64,000 nucleotides of DNA, taken from Steinernema hermaphroditum (Eukaryota; Nematoda; Chromadorea; Rhabditida; Steinernematidae). The stretch covers positions 7,838,012 to 7,902,011 of the forward strand of contig CM059623.1 in NCBI GenBank assembly GCA_030435675.1, given 5' to 3'. This document shows, piece after piece, positions 22,136 to 34,358 of this stretch; position 1 is the stretch's first letter; every line of letters starts with the position of its first letter. The position numbers and the translations under genes are program-made. The notes under the pieces are model-generated. The model made no database searches and had not been told where the DNA came from. It saw only the letters and a list, made by a program, of their open reading frames with translations.

Positions 22136-24077
22136 ATGATGACCTCGAGAGTGGCGCGCAATTTCAAGTTTGCGGCTGTCATTATTTTGAATTTTAGGTA
22201 CAGCACCATGCAGTTTCAAGAGAAGCTCGGACTGCTGAACCGAAACTTTCTGGCTTACCTCACCCATGCTATTGGCAAAACACCTAATGCTGATTTTGTG
22301 CGTTTATTCTGTGTATGCTCTTTTGAACTGTGATGTTTAGTCCCCAACCGTGCGTGATTACTTGAAACACGTGGGTGAACTGGATAACATATACGCCAAG
22401 CCATCGGAACCGAAGAAGAGGAAAACAGAAAATGCCGATGAGCCAGTTCCAAAAACGGGTATCCTGAAAAGCTCCAGTTCGACGTCCAATGATGGCGCTC
22501 AGTCGAAGAAAGCTGTCACATTTGGGTTCGTTTTTCCCAAGATACACAACTAAAAGTGCGCTTCGTGTAGTTCCAGTGAAGAAGATGAGATGAAACGTGT
22601 CGACAAAGTTAGAAAACTGTTGGCCAAAACACCTAAGCCGAAGTCGAACTTCAATCCCGAAGAATTGCGTGCCAGTAGGAAACGGTCAAAGTTTGGTGCC
22701 GAAGACGAGGTGGAGACCGTAACGTTCAAATCTCGGTTAGACCAAGGCAATGGAGCCGCTGACAAGACCGAAGCGTAAGGTTCAATGCCGAAACGGTGTT
22801 ATAAATTCTTCACTTTAGTCCAAAGATTCCCGAATTTTTGACGAAAGCTCAGTCCGAAGGTGCAAGCTTCTGGAAAAAGAAGAATCTGCCTTCCGATGGA
22901 GATGGTGAAAGTCCGAAATTGGATGGAGTTCAGAAACCTGAAGAAGCCTTTAAAAGTGGTTGCAAGCCCTTCACGTTCGGTGTTTTTTCCAAGACAAACA
23001 CCTCTTCTCCAACGAGCACGGTAGAGAAGGCTCAAAAAGCTGATGACTCCTCGAAGAGTAGTGATAAGTTCTTCACGTTCGATGTTTTCTCCAAGACGAG
23101 CGCATCCTCTCCAACGAGCACGTCGGAGAAGGCTCAAAAAGTCGATGACTCCTCAAAGAGTAGTGATAGGTCCTTCACGTTCGGTGTTTTCTCCAAAACA
23201 AGTAGCTCAACACCAACGAGCACGACCGAAGGCGAGAAGGCTCCACTCACGTTCGGTTTTATGTCCAAGTCGAAGCCGGCCGAGGACAAGCCTGTCAGTG
23301 CTGCAGTCGATAAAGACAAGGCCGAGAAGTAAGTGGTTGGCTGATGTCTAGCTCTTAAGTAATTGTTGCAGGCCAGCGACTTCCGAATCCACACCAACCG
23401 GATTTACGAGTTTCTGGGGGAACAAGAGTGTTTCACAGGAAGGAAGTGATGGGACTCCGAAGGCTGATGACAAGCCGGGCTTCACGTTCGGTGTTTTCTC
23501 CAAAACAAGCAGTTTAACTCCAACGTCAACTGTTCAGCCAGAGCAGCCACTTACGTTTGGTTTTGTGGCGAAACCTAAGCCTGCTGAAGTGGAGGCCTCT
23601 GACAATAACGAGGAAGTGTCTGATGAACCTCCTAAGGTGGAAGCTGTTGTCAATGAAGAACCGGGCACGATCTACATGTCAAAATGCGGGGTCCACTTAT
23701 TCAAAAACAAGGCTTACACGAAGCTAGGAATCGGCATGATGTATCTCAAAAAAGAATCTGAGGAATCCACGGAGGAAACCCCGGAAATCTTTCTCTTAAG
23801 AGCTGCTACAGCTACAGGTGGGTTCGCCGAAAGCATTTTATGATAGCACTTTCTCATTTAGGAACGGTTTGGGCGAACGCTCGAATGAAGAATGTGACGG
23901 CGAAGTCAGTGGATGCTCACAAAATTACCGTAAGTGTGCAAATATGTAGGCATATGTCGACGTGCTTCGTTGTAGATGGGAGTTCCTAACGCCGAAGGTA
24001 CCATTCAAACTCTCCTTTTGAAACTGCCAACTCCTGATGCGAAGGACAGGGTGCTGGACTATTTGTCGCAGAAGTAG
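22136..24077 (+). CDS. npp-16: NUP50-type nucleoporin with FG repeats and Ran-binding domain
   Basis: Start near 22136 (MMTSRVARNF), spliced to LGLLNRNFLAYLTHAIGKTP, then VRDYLKHVGELDNIY, the conserved NUP50 helical segment. A middle region has imperfect repeats of 34 residues (FTFGVFSKT-type FG units at about 22.97-23.27 kb) and further FGF/FGVF units to 23.6 kb. The C-terminal Ran-binding domain reads IYMSKCGVHLFKNKAYTKLG, GMMYLKKE, FLLRAATATG, TVWANARM, and LLKLPTPD to the stop at 24075-24077. At least seven exons have introns of about 45 bp. NUP50 binds importin-alpha and Ran on the nuclear side of the pore and speeds cargo release. An NLS-like KKRK lies at about residue 60. Confidence 0.88.
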
Positions 24078-24196
24078 AAAGGTGAACGTTCGGGTTCTGT
24101 GACGTTTGCGGTTTGTCGCACATCGATATTGTTGTCCATTGTGATTGTTTATGATTTACTCTGCGTAACCCGATGATACGTAAATTATTTCTGAGC

Positions 24197-25676
24197 TTAA
24201 AGTTCGTCCTTCTTCTCTGGCTTGTTCACCACAAAGTCCTTCAGTTTCGGATACACTTCGTCGAGGTACCAGTTGAAGGGCTTGCAGCCCAATGACTTCC
24301 TCAATTCCAGGCGCTCGGAGATGTCGCCGGCGTCCATCGCCCGCGCCTTCGGGCGGACAGCATAGAAGTCCTCGATGCGGTCGTCGAGCCACACCTTCGC
24401 CGTCCTGAGGGAATTGAAGAGGTTCGTGTCCATTCCGGGCTTGTTGGAGTACGGTCGGCGCCATCGGAAGACGTGGCCGACGCGCGAGCAGGGGGCGACC
24501 ATCACCGCGCCGCCGCACATCCACATCTGAAAGGGAGTCGCAAGTTCTACAGGAAGGGGCAACTCACGCGCAGGCTCAGTTCCAACTGCTCGGCGCCCCA
24601 GATCTCGAAAGCCATGCTAAAAGAGTACGGTAGAGGCTGGGTGAGGCCAAGGCGACTCACTCGTATTCTCCCATTTTATGGAACACGGACTTCTTGATGG
24701 CGAGGAGACCTCCTGACATGGCGGGCGACTTGTAAGGCTGCACGTTGTTCTCGGGGACGTCGAAGTAGGACCAGGGGAAGTACTCCCACTGGAAGGAGAG
24801 GCTCCAGTCGAAGCCGCCGTGAGCTACCATCGCCTTCGTGTACTCGAAGGTGTTCGGGTGGATCAGGTCCACCAGGGGGAGCATAACTCGGCGCTCGTCC
24901 TCTTGGATGCCCGACAGAAGAGGATGCAGCCAGCCGGCGGTGACCTCGCAGTGGGAGTCGAGGAAGACGAGGACGTCGCCCGACGCCAAGCGCGCTGCCA
25001 GCACCTACAAGAAGCTCTCAGAGCGCAGACGGCCTCGAGTACCTTCGCCCTGATGAGTCCCTCGCGCCGCTCTGAGCGGTACAGCCTGAGAAGGGCCATG
25101 TCCCAACCGGCGATGCTACCGTACTCCTGGAGTCGGTCCACGAGTACGGTGTCCTCGTCGCTGAAGTCATCGTAGAGGACGATCTCGTGGAGGAGGGGCT
25201 TGGGGGTACGCTCGAAAATGGAGTTGATCATGCGGATGAGGACGGAGAGCGCCTCGTTGTGGTAGATGATGACGACGCTGGCCCTCAGACGCAGCTCAGG
25301 ATAGCTCACGTTCGCACACCTAAAAGCGTCTGCATATGGTCCTAAACGCACACCTACAATTCGTGGGCCATCGGGGGGAGGTAGCGCCGGGGTCCGATCT
25401 TGTCGCTGACGACGACGTTGAAGCTGAAGCGCTGCCCGCCCCACTCGAAGCGGCGCTTCTCCGCCTCGAGGGGTTCCGGCGTCGAGACATTGCATTCCTC
25501 CGAGGAGACCTCGGCCCACGCGGCGATGCTGGAGCGGAGAGGTCAGAGGTGAGGATGGAGACTCACTTCTCGTAGGGATCGACGTGCACGCATCGCGGGA
25601 GCTTCGACGGAGGGGACTTCTCGTCGGAAGAAGCGCTGACGAAGACGCAGAGGAGGGGAAGGAGAAGGAGACGCAT
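24197..25676 (-). CDS. Polypeptide GalNAc-transferase, lectin-less, ending in KDEL
   Basis: The start at 25676 opens a cleavable-looking signal peptide (MRLLLLPLLCVFVSASS), not the long type II anchor usual for this family. The GT27 catalytic domain is complete: RASVVIIYHNEALSVLIRMI, EIVLYDDFSDEDT, REGLIRAK, VLVFLDSHCEVTAGWL (DxH metal site), then SPAMSGGLLAIKK and FEIWGAEQLELSLR with MWMCGG. PCSRVGHVFR, ERLELRKSLGCKPFNWYL and VYPKL follow. The protein ends at VNKPEKKDEL, so the C-terminal ricin-type lectin domain is absent and an ER-retrieval tetrapeptide takes its place. It is predicted to be a soluble ER-resident enzyme that starts mucin-type O-glycans or a derived function. C. elegans gly-8 is, as I remember, similarly short. 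Seven or so exons; one intron carries TACCGTAC before its acceptor. Confidence 0.88.
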
Positions 25677-26047
25677 CGCCACGCGAAGGGAATGTTGCCG
25701 GCGACGCGATGGGCGCCGAGGACGACCTTGACCTGTGGGCGCCGAGCCCCGAAGCACCTCTGGCGTAGTGCCTCGGTCCGCGGGTGGTGGAACGGTTTTT
25801 TTTTGCTTCTTTCAGCATTCCATAGGAGATTTGCTGCTTCTTCTAAAGAGACGCCGGTGCTCCTCGTCCCCGAAGAAAAGAAAAGTGCAAGCCGAATAAA
25901 AGCCTGTGACCGAAGATTACTTTGGGGGGACCTCTCCTATTGTATCATGTGCTTCAGTGTGTCCAGAACGCCCTTCTTCCCAAGCCTATCTTCAGATTCC
26001 TTTGCAGCCAAATACCGTAGTTTAGCCCCCTGCGATCTGTTTCCACC
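25677..26047. other. Spacer between GalNAc-transferase gene and LTR element
   Basis: Short region with a T-run near 25.8 kb and no supported gene. It ends with CACC (26044-26047), the target-site duplication of the LTR element. Confidence 0.5.
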
Positions 26048-26391
26048 TGTAAGGGTATGCTTATGGGCTCTGCCCACCAATTAAAACCATTAATAGTTTC
26101 TCATCGTGACTAAAAAGAACACCACATTTCCTTCTAAGTCCCAGAGTTGCGAAACCCAAACAAAGGCCACACGAAGCGGCCAGCTGATCCCACACGGCGA
26201 TAAGGGTCGCCGAGCCTGGGAACCAGACGGGAACATTCAGCTGACTCAGGCTTCCGGTCGGGGCCAATAAAAGGGAGCCATTCGGGCTCTCGAGGAGAAC
26301 GGAGTAAGCACTGATCGGTCACAGACAGATTGGTCCCGGAGAGATTGGTCAGACTCTGCGAGCCTCAGTTAGCCAACGCCTAACTGGTTCT
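26048..26391 (+). repeat. 5' LTR of outer retroelement
   Basis: Begins TGTAAGGGTATGC and ends GGTTCT. Contains CCAATAAAAGGG near 26266, usable as a TATA or poly(A) element. Confidence 0.9.
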
Positions 26392-26488
26392 GGTGCCCCG
26401 AGTTTCGTCTTCGCCTTCAGCTTGTTGCGTGAATCGTTAAAACGTCGGTTCGGCGCTACTAAGACTCTCCGTCGCGTGTCCCCTCGAG

Positions 26489-26584
26489 GAAGTCCTGTGT
26501 GGTGCCTCGTTGTATCGTGATTTAGGGAAGTCCTGTGTGGTGCCACGTTGCATCTTTGATTTAGGGAAGTCCTGTGTGGTGCCC
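26489..26584 (+). repeat. Three tandem copies in retroelement leader
   Basis: GAAGTCCTGTGTGGTGCC starts at 26489, 26527 and 26566, in units of 38-39 bp with the spacers partly conserved (GATTTAGG). Confidence 0.85.
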
Positions 26585-26676
26585 TGGGACTCTGTGTCCA
26601 ACCTTCTTCTGTTTCTTTTGTACATTTATTCCGTTTTTTTGTGTTCTTTCCGCGTCTTGAGTCAGTGACTCCTATT

Positions 26677-28232
26677 TAAACAGGAAGGAATTTTGGCGAG
26701 AAGAATGCTTCGTCGTACTTCGCGCACTTCAAGAAGTGGGCCGACGACAGCGGTGATCGTGAAGTCGTCACGGCGTATTCGATCCGATCGGTAGCCAGTA
26801 ATCTGCACTCGTTTGAGACGGCAGTGCAGAGAGATCTGCGCTACCAAAGCAACCAGATCGACCAGCTCGAAGGCCAGATGAGGGACTTGGCTCAGAAGAT
26901 TGGCGAGCTAAGTGCCGTGCAGCAAAACCTGATGAGGATGATGCAGCAGACGAGTCCCGCCCCTACCGAGCAGGCAGTTTCCCCGGACCCGCCGGAAACC
27001 GAGCCAGGAGATGCCAACGAGAAGACGGCGAATGGTCCTCAGGAGCCTGTGAACACAGTGGATGGACCGGGATTCGCCCAGATGACGGCATTTGCAGGTA
27101 ACGACACTGTGCAATTTGCAGACTGGCTCCGTCGTTTCAACGACTTCGCTGACGCGCACTCCACACCATGGGGTGACGCCCAGAAACTGCTTAAGTTGAA
27201 ATTCTTCCTCGTAGGTGCGGCGCGCGACCATTTCGATGAGTTAGCAGATGAGCAAAAGTGTTCATTTGCTTGCGCGACCAAAAGTCTAGCTGACTTATTT
27301 AAGTCACCGGCCCAGCAGGCTGAGGCTAAAAGTCAGCTGAGAACTTGCTATCAAGAACCAGGCGAGAGCATCGCCGCGTTCTTGGACAGACTCAAGAAGT
27401 TGCTTTTGAAAGCCTTTCCGACCAAATCGCGAGTTGAGATCGAAAACAAAATTTTCGATGAGTACATGGATCGAATTGATCCCGAACTCCAATTCTTCCT
27501 CTCACAGAAAGCCCCCACAGATTACAAATCAGCGCTTGCAATCGCCCAAAAGTTACAACAGGAACTCTCTGCGCGCGATATTGCCAAAACACGCAATCTG
27601 CAAGATCTTTCTGATGTAAAAGCGATGATTCACAAGCTGTGGGAGAGGCAGGAAAAGAGTGAGCCAAAGAGAGTAACTTTCGAAGACTCGCATCCCTCTC
27701 GTCGAGAGCGCTCCTTCTCGAGAGATCGCAGATCGAGCCGCAGCTCTGAACGGAAATTCCCTCCCAAGGAACGCGTAAGTCGAAACTACTCTACAGATTA
27801 CCATCGCTCCAGCCGCGACGACTGTGACTACCGAGATTCGCGTAGTTACCACGACTCTTGAGACTACAGGGACCCTCGCCGCTACCGCGACGACTCTCGA
27901 GATCCTCGAGACTCCTGGAATCACCGCGATTCTCGCAGCTCCCGCGACTCTTACGGAACCAGAGAGTCCCGTGGTCCCCGCAGCCGCCGCGACTCACGCG
28001 ACTACCGTAGCCCATCGCGCGGTCAGTCACGTGAACGCCGCGACCCAGTCACGCGCGTCACTCCCCAGATCGGCACAGATATGATCGCGTTCAATCAGCA
28101 GAGCGCAAAGATCGCTATGACTCACGCGGCAATCGCGCTTCGCGCAACGGGCAGAATGAGGATCGAGCAAGCGATGATTCTCAACGCAAACAAAAATTCT
28201 CAACGCAAACAAATCAAAATTGCTTGATTTGT
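26677..28232 (+). pseudogene. gag of outer retroelement, truncated in the zinc knuckle
   Basis: The main frame is 26824-27861 but reads protein-like from about 26680, just after TTTAAACAG (KNASSYFAHFKKWADDSG upstream of the first ATG). A splice acceptor or a lost start is therefore likely. It has an N-terminal coiled coil (NQIDQLEGQMRDLAQKIGEL), then a retrotransposon capsid-like domain (FADWLRRFNDFAD, LKLKFFLVGAARDHFDEL, ESIAAFLDRLKKLLLKAFP). A long Arg/Ser/Asp-rich tail is interrupted by TGA at 27859-27861 and a later frame change. The tail ends at CLIC (28221-28232), which looks like the first half of a CCHC knuckle. The sequence then passes abruptly into env-like coding, so pol appears deleted at this point. 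Confidence 0.75.
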
Positions 28233-28304
28233 ATAAGTCAAACATGATCCAATACGAGACGCCAGCTTCTCTCTGTAAGATAGTTACCTCTAGAGTTACC
28301 TCTA

Positions 28305-29885
28305 GTGGAGTACTACACCAAAGTCATAGGTGACCACTTTTCCAAAACATTCACCAAAACGCACCAAGTCCAGTCAGCTGAGTGTCGTAGAATGATAGCC
28401 CTAAAGCAATGCAAGCATGGGAAAATGACCCAAATGGGCAACTTAGTCCAAACGAACAACGAATTGTCATTTGAGTTTCCATACGCCATTCTGGGCTCGT
28501 TCACCACGAAAGTCAAAGAAGTCGTGAATTGTTTCATCATTGGAACTTCCGTAATGGCTCATTTCGGCTCTGACAACCTAGAATCACCCATCGGGAGCAC
28601 TCTAGGATGTTACTATCATGAGGGTCACTGTGCTCTTCCGGACGGTTCCATGCTTTTGTGGTTACTTGAGAAAGAACAACGCTGCCATTTCGTCCACCTA
28701 GACAATTGGTCAGGTACGGCCATTGGCAACGGATGGATAGCCGACTCAAAAGAATTCGCCCTCACCTTCGCACAACCCCCAGAAATCATAGTTGACTGCG
28801 ACCGATCCCTGGTCCTATCCATCCAAGGTTATGCAGTCCCCGTAGAGCAAGCACCCAGCGTAGGCACAACTAGCAGAAGAAAGCGTTCACCTCTCAAATT
28901 TCACCGTCCAGGACCCGTTTTGAGCAACCAACTCGCTGTTCAACTCACAGCTCTTGATCATGACATCATCGAGTCAGAAAACGCCATGTATATGTGCATG
29001 CTTTTCTGCCCTATGCGCTAACATGAACCTTCTCCTGGAAACAACGCTGGCAACTGCTCACACTAACCCAACGTTCCTCGCGCGGCTGCTCCTCAATGAA
29101 TCCTCGATAGTAGCATCGCTAACCCCACCTGACACCCTAGAAATTTGGCCGTGCGCCCCGATTTTGAACAGTAATCTCGCTTTCCTACCGGAAAATCACA
29201 CTTGCTATGAATTCCCAAAGGTCACTTTTGAGGTAGCAAACATTTCGCGCACAGCTCACTACGACGCAGCAACCCAACTTCTGTCCCAAACCTCTCGCGA
29301 AATTCCTTGTGACATTAAGAGGACCATGTACATAAACAAGGGAACCGAACTCCTCAAGGTCGATAAAAAGTCGGGAAAGATGACGGTAGTCAACGACCCG
29401 ATCCAGTAATTATCTCTAGGTGACAACGAACTTTTAGTTCCAAGGATGCACGTTCTGGCTTTTCACAATTTAGTAATCACCAATGTTTCGGAACTCTTTC
29501 CAGCTCAGCACATCGGCGCGATAGTGCAGGCACAGGCCTCGTTGCAAGTAGTGAAAGAGCGAAGCTTAGGACAAATCCATCATGGCGCGAATTCGGACAA
29601 CTCGTTTACAAAAATCCGTGAAACATGGTTATCGACACTCATCGGCCCACTAAGTTGGTGGACTGTATGGGTGACGATAATAGTCACACTGCAGACTCTT
29701 AAGTTAATCCTTCCCCCAGTTATCTGGTACCTAAGCTTGAGGATGGAGATCTTCCAAAACAAAATCTTCGGGACTCTTCGTGCCCCGATTATCCCTAACC
29801 CAGGCGTAGCACCCATCTCATTAGTTGAGAGAACAATTCCAAATAATGCGCTTACGCTGACAACATTCCACCCGGACCAACCCCT
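28305..29885 (+). pseudogene. Env-like glycoprotein remnant of outer retroelement, interrupted
   Basis: Open stretches at 28305-29021, 28954-29409 and 29446-29885 read like one cysteine-containing envelope-type glycoprotein with a basic cleavage-like RRKRS site (about 28875-28893) and a membrane segment near 29640-29730. It is broken by a frame change near 28.96-29.02 kb, a stop at 29407-29409 and the nested LTR element at 29886; a short continuation lies at 34663-34795. Nematode retroelements are known to have captured viral-type envelopes, but I cannot assign this one to a class. It is non-functional as it stands. Confidence 0.6.
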
Positions 29886-30177
29886 TGTCGTGTCCGTGGG
29901 ACACCGAGTTCGCCGCTCAAGGGCATGTGTGTAAATCCCGTGTTAAGCTTATGCTGATAGCAACCTTTTATTGGAGGAATCACATAGACGAGGGGGGGAT
30001 ATGGCTAATGCGGAGGAGACGGAGGCGGGTGGCAGAGGAGACAGGGACGAGGCGGCGAGAGGCGCTGACCCGCGGAGAGCGGCAAACTGGTTGCAACAAC
30101 TCTCCCTGTACCTGGCGACTGTCGCCTTTTATAGGCGGCTTCTCGAAACGCGGGAGCGCCGGGGCGGAGCCCCGACA
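29886..30177 (-). repeat. 3' LTR (left copy) of nested element
   Basis: 292 bp, inverted termini TGTCG...CGACA. The sequence at and just beyond its right end, about 43 bp from 30175, recurs at about 30439-30481. Confidence 0.85.
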
Positions 30178-30339
30178 CACCCTGGCTTCAGAAACTCGCC
30201 GGCCTCGGCGAGCTTTTGATGGGCCGATTTCAGTTGGGATTAAATTGGGAAGCAACATTAGGGGTTTTCGAATAGGGTGACACGGTGTAGCGGTAGCGGG
30301 TAGCATAAGAAAATAATAAGCGGTAGCGGAAAAAGCGGG

Positions 30340-32530
30340 TCAGAGGTATTGTGAAGTATTGAATATGGGGACTTGGAATAGTACGTGGTGGGGAAAGTGA
30401 GAAGGGAAATGGGTGGGGAAAAGTGAATGGGGTCCTCGACACACCCTGGCTTCAGAAAATCGCCGGCCTCGGCGAATATTGAAAACCAAGAGTGCGGGGA
30501 AAGAAGGAATTATAATATGGAGAAAACTGGGACTGGGGAATAGGAACTGTAAGGTGATAACGCATATGATAAGATGGTATAGGTGGTGATTGTAGAGGAC
30601 TTCTTCGTTGTAGTGGTGGTTATAGAAGGCCTTGTCGTCATAGTAGTCGTTGTAGAAGTGTTCACCGTCGCGGTAGTCGTCGGGGGAGGCTTCGTTCTCG
30701 TGGTAGTCGTTTTGATGGCGTCGATCGGTCTGAGAGTTGTGATAATTCGGACGTCCTCGACTACCGTAATCTTGTCGCGACGAAGGGCGGTGATGGTCAT
30801 AACAACTTTCTTCGAATTGTACCCGACGAGGTGGCGTTTGATGAGTGACGAAGTTGGCGGCGTGTTCTTGGAACGTGGATACCGCTTTTTCCAGATTAAT
30901 AGCAACGGAGTTCAGGCGTTTCACCGGATCTTCTTCGTCGAGTGATGTCCATTGTTCGTAGTCCTGAGCTACTTCAATGGCCGTTTTCCAATCCTTTGGT
31001 CTAGCTTGATGGAGATAGAGGCCAAGTTTCTTGTTGACTCCGCTGTAGAACTTTTCCAACTTGAGTCGATCTCTTTGCGCATCGGTGAAGTCTTTCTTCG
31101 TCGAGAAGGCCACTTCCACTGTCGAGTGGACTCGTCTTGCGAATTCACTAACTGTTTCCGTTTCCTTCTGTTGCAGTGTCGCGTAGGCTTTCGTGGCTGT
31201 GATTCCGTCTGGGGAGAAGGCTTTCATGAGGGCTGTGGTTGCCTTGGCCCATGACTCTTTTTCTTCTTTTGGGAGAATGTCGAATCTTGCCTTTGCGTCG
31301 CCTCTCAGGCGGGATGGGAGAATGAGGAGTAATTGGCTGTAGTCAAATTGTAGCATTGATCCGATTTCGATGAATTCATTGTAGAAGGCATGGAATGACT
31401 TGCCCTCTTTATCCCCGCTGAAGATTGGGAACAGCGACATGTGACTTCCGATGTCCTTCGGGGACGGTTTCTTCATCCCTTCGATCGCTCTTCCAAGTTC
31501 TTCCTTGATGCTTTGGAGTTCTGCTGCCATGGTTTTGTTCAGCTTCTCTTTCTTGGTGATCTCTTCCTTTCGTGTGTTCTCTTTCCTTTTTGCGTTCCTT
31601 TCTGCTAGTCGCTGTCCTTGTTCTGACAATTCTTCCTCTGGCTTATCCAAGTTTCTTCTGCCGTCCTTAGTGATTACCGACGATGAAGATGGTTCGTTGG
31701 CTGGATGGAACAGTGGAGTCGGAATAGGTGGACGCTCGGGTCTCGTAGTCTTAGGGGTTGAGGTAGGTTCCGGTGGTGTAACCGATGGAACGTGAGCTGA
31801 GGCAAGGATACTCCCTGAGGGGACTGTCGAAGTAGGCGAAGGTTGATCCGACCTGATGGCCGGGTTGGGAGGGCGAATAGGAAGTCCTCAGTGACCTGGG
31901 TTGGTGAGGGTGACTGAATAGGCCCTTCAGAGGGTACGGTAGCGGTAGAGTGTGAAGTAGCAGAGTGTGAATATGTGCGCGAGCGAGATCGTGCACGGTG
32001 GACTACCTCGAGTAAGCGATCTTCTGTCGCCAATTGTTTCTTCGATAGCTCGGCAGCTGCGAGCTCGAACTTCTTTGCGAGGACGTATTGTTCGTCCTCA
32101 AGTTGCTCTCCTTCGGCAATCAGACGTCGTACGTCTCCTCCCGTACGAGATGTGAACGGCTCGGCGGTGGGAGTAGTCTTGGGTGGAGGCGGCCTCGGTG
32201 GAGGGGGTCTGGGTGGCTTCTCCTTTGGTGGAGTCCGTGCGAGTCTCTTCTTTGGAGCAAAGGGGTCTTGTTGCGTGAATAGGTTCGGTGATCCGATCGG
32301 CTGGGCCGAGATAGAGCGGCGTCGCTCTCTTGATGGGGATCTTTGTCGTGCCTTGGAGGCACTGGTTGGTTGGAAGAGGGAGCTTCTTCGTTGTCGCGGT
32401 TGGCCCTGCGGATGGTTCCGGATTCCTTCCGAGTAGGGTGGCGGCGGCGCTAGGCTCTTCTTCGGTGAGGTCGGGCGAGTGGATGACGGTTTCGGTGGTG
32501 GTTGAATTACTGCAAAGGCTTTCAGATTAG
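30340..32530 (-). pseudogene. gag of nested element with one frameshift
   Basis: The frame from about 32530 to 31674 encodes a proline/serine-rich N-terminus and a coiled coil (RLIAEGEQLEDEQYVLAKKF). The reading frame changes near 31.7-31.9 kb and continues 31650-30340 with EELSEQGQRLAERNAKRKEN. A capsid-like domain follows (FPIFSGDKEGKSFHAFYNEF, LLLILPSRLRGDAKARFDIL, TVSEFARRVHSTVEVAF), then a histidine/aspartate/tyrosine-rich tail. It differs in sequence from the outer gag. No zinc knuckle, protease or RT follows. Confidence 0.7.
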
Positions 32531-34358
32531 GAAGAGAAGGCTAAGAGCGGTGCGGTTGGTCGGAGTGCCGAGTGAAAATGACTAAACCGGGCCACCCGAC
32601 CGTCTTATAAGCCCATCGTCGGCCCTACAGTGGCAGTCGTCCTTGAGTCGGGATACCGGTTTCTTTGTTTCCGGCGGCTCGAGACTTGATCGGTGATGGC
32701 GCGTCGTCGAATTTAGCGCTGCTGGTCACCTTTTTGAGTTCGGGTCGGCGCTGATCAAGGACGTAGGTGCCATTTCTTCCACTCGCTTCGTCGATGACCT
32801 TCGAATTCATTGAAATCTTCCATGAATTCGTCGGCCCGTGACCTTGGTGCTTCGTTTGTGTCCTTGCGACTGATCAGAGTACATCCAATTCGACGTAATA
32901 TGGACGGAGGGGAACTTGCCAGCGGAATGATCCGAGATCACTCCACTCTTCTGAGGTAATCGACAATTACAACAGGGGCTGCATGAGTGGCGCTCTTGAT
33001 GTGGTGCACGATGCTTTATGATGAACCAGGACGGAAATTGAGCGACTTCGAAGCTGAGCTGGAATTCGAGAATTTCCATTGCTCAGGAAGATTCCATCTT
33101 CTCTTCACTATCGACTCCAACGCTGCCGCGGGTGTCGAATTCGGCATTTGTGGTTGAAGTGAGAAGACGTTCACTTCTGCGGGGTGGCCTAGCCGGCCCA
33201 GAGTGGTTTCGCCCACTGTGAAGCGTGACTGGACCTATTAGGATGTCATAGGCCAATCAAAGAGTTCATCGTCCTATCGGTTTCGGTGGTCTCTTCTTCA
33301 CTATCGACCCTAACTCTTACTCGGGCGCCGTATTTCAGGCTATTGCTGGTTCAGGCGAAGAGACGTTCCCCAGTCGTGGTAGTAATAGTAGTGGCAGCCA
33401 AAATAATCATAGTAAAATAGGGCACCGTCCAGTGACTGTTGTCGAATACATCTGTTAGACATCTAGATCGTACAATCGGGGACAGGTATCTCAAGGTCAG
33501 GCTCTTCATGGAATCGTCGGGCTTCTCGAATTCATCTCGCTTTCGGCGTCTGGGTAAAAACTTGGACGGATCTCTGTCTCGTTCCGGGGTAGCAATCGAC
33601 ATCACATACGTATTTCTCAACAATTTCAATTCAATATCATCAACAGCTTCAATTTTGGGGACTCATCACTGGCGGCATCTTGCTCGGCTTCAGGAGATTT
33701 CTTCAGGGCGGAATAAGCGGGTGTTTTCGACAGGAACGTAGGATTTTCAGAAAATATAGAACAAAAAATACAAATTGACGATGGTAGAACTAGTCGCATT
33801 CAGAATAAACAGTTGCTAGGGAATAAAGATCACCCGTGCTGTCCGACACTGTTCGCGGCCCACAACCAACCTTCTAACGAACTTTCCCGAGTTCATCCGT
33901 TAGACTTAGGGGTTACCTAAATAGCATAACGGCTCGCGAGGGCCTCCACTTGTTAGAGTAGGTTTGGTTTGGGTTAAGTTCTTTATCTCCGCAAACAGAG
34001 TGGAAGAGAAGCGACCGCCAACGGCGATTGCAACCCGCACTACTGACAAGTTACATGCGCGAAGAGGCATATGCAACCCGGAGGACCGGTTTGCATATGC
34101 CCTCGCGCGCAATTACGTCGCGCCCTCACACATCTGATCCTAGTAGCCAGCGGGTGTGGGAATCTAACCCAGGCACCGACCAAACTACTGTTCGCTCCCG
34201 ATCGTGCACAAGATGGGTGGTCGAACTTTTCGGATGTCGCTGCCAACCGTCTCCTCCTTTCCATCTCCTGAGCTTGTACTCTGACTCGAGTACGGTACCT
34301 TTTTTAAGGGTACGGGGATAACCACAACACGAGCAAGAGCGAGGCGGGACCTACAGAA
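32531..34358. other. Long leader region of nested element
   Basis: About 1.8 kb between the 5' LTR (right copy) and gag in the minus orientation. It holds only short frames, one with a cysteine cluster (CSPCCNC, minus, near 32.96 kb). A near-palindrome around GCATATGC occurs at 34067-34105. No function is assigned. Confidence 0.4.
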
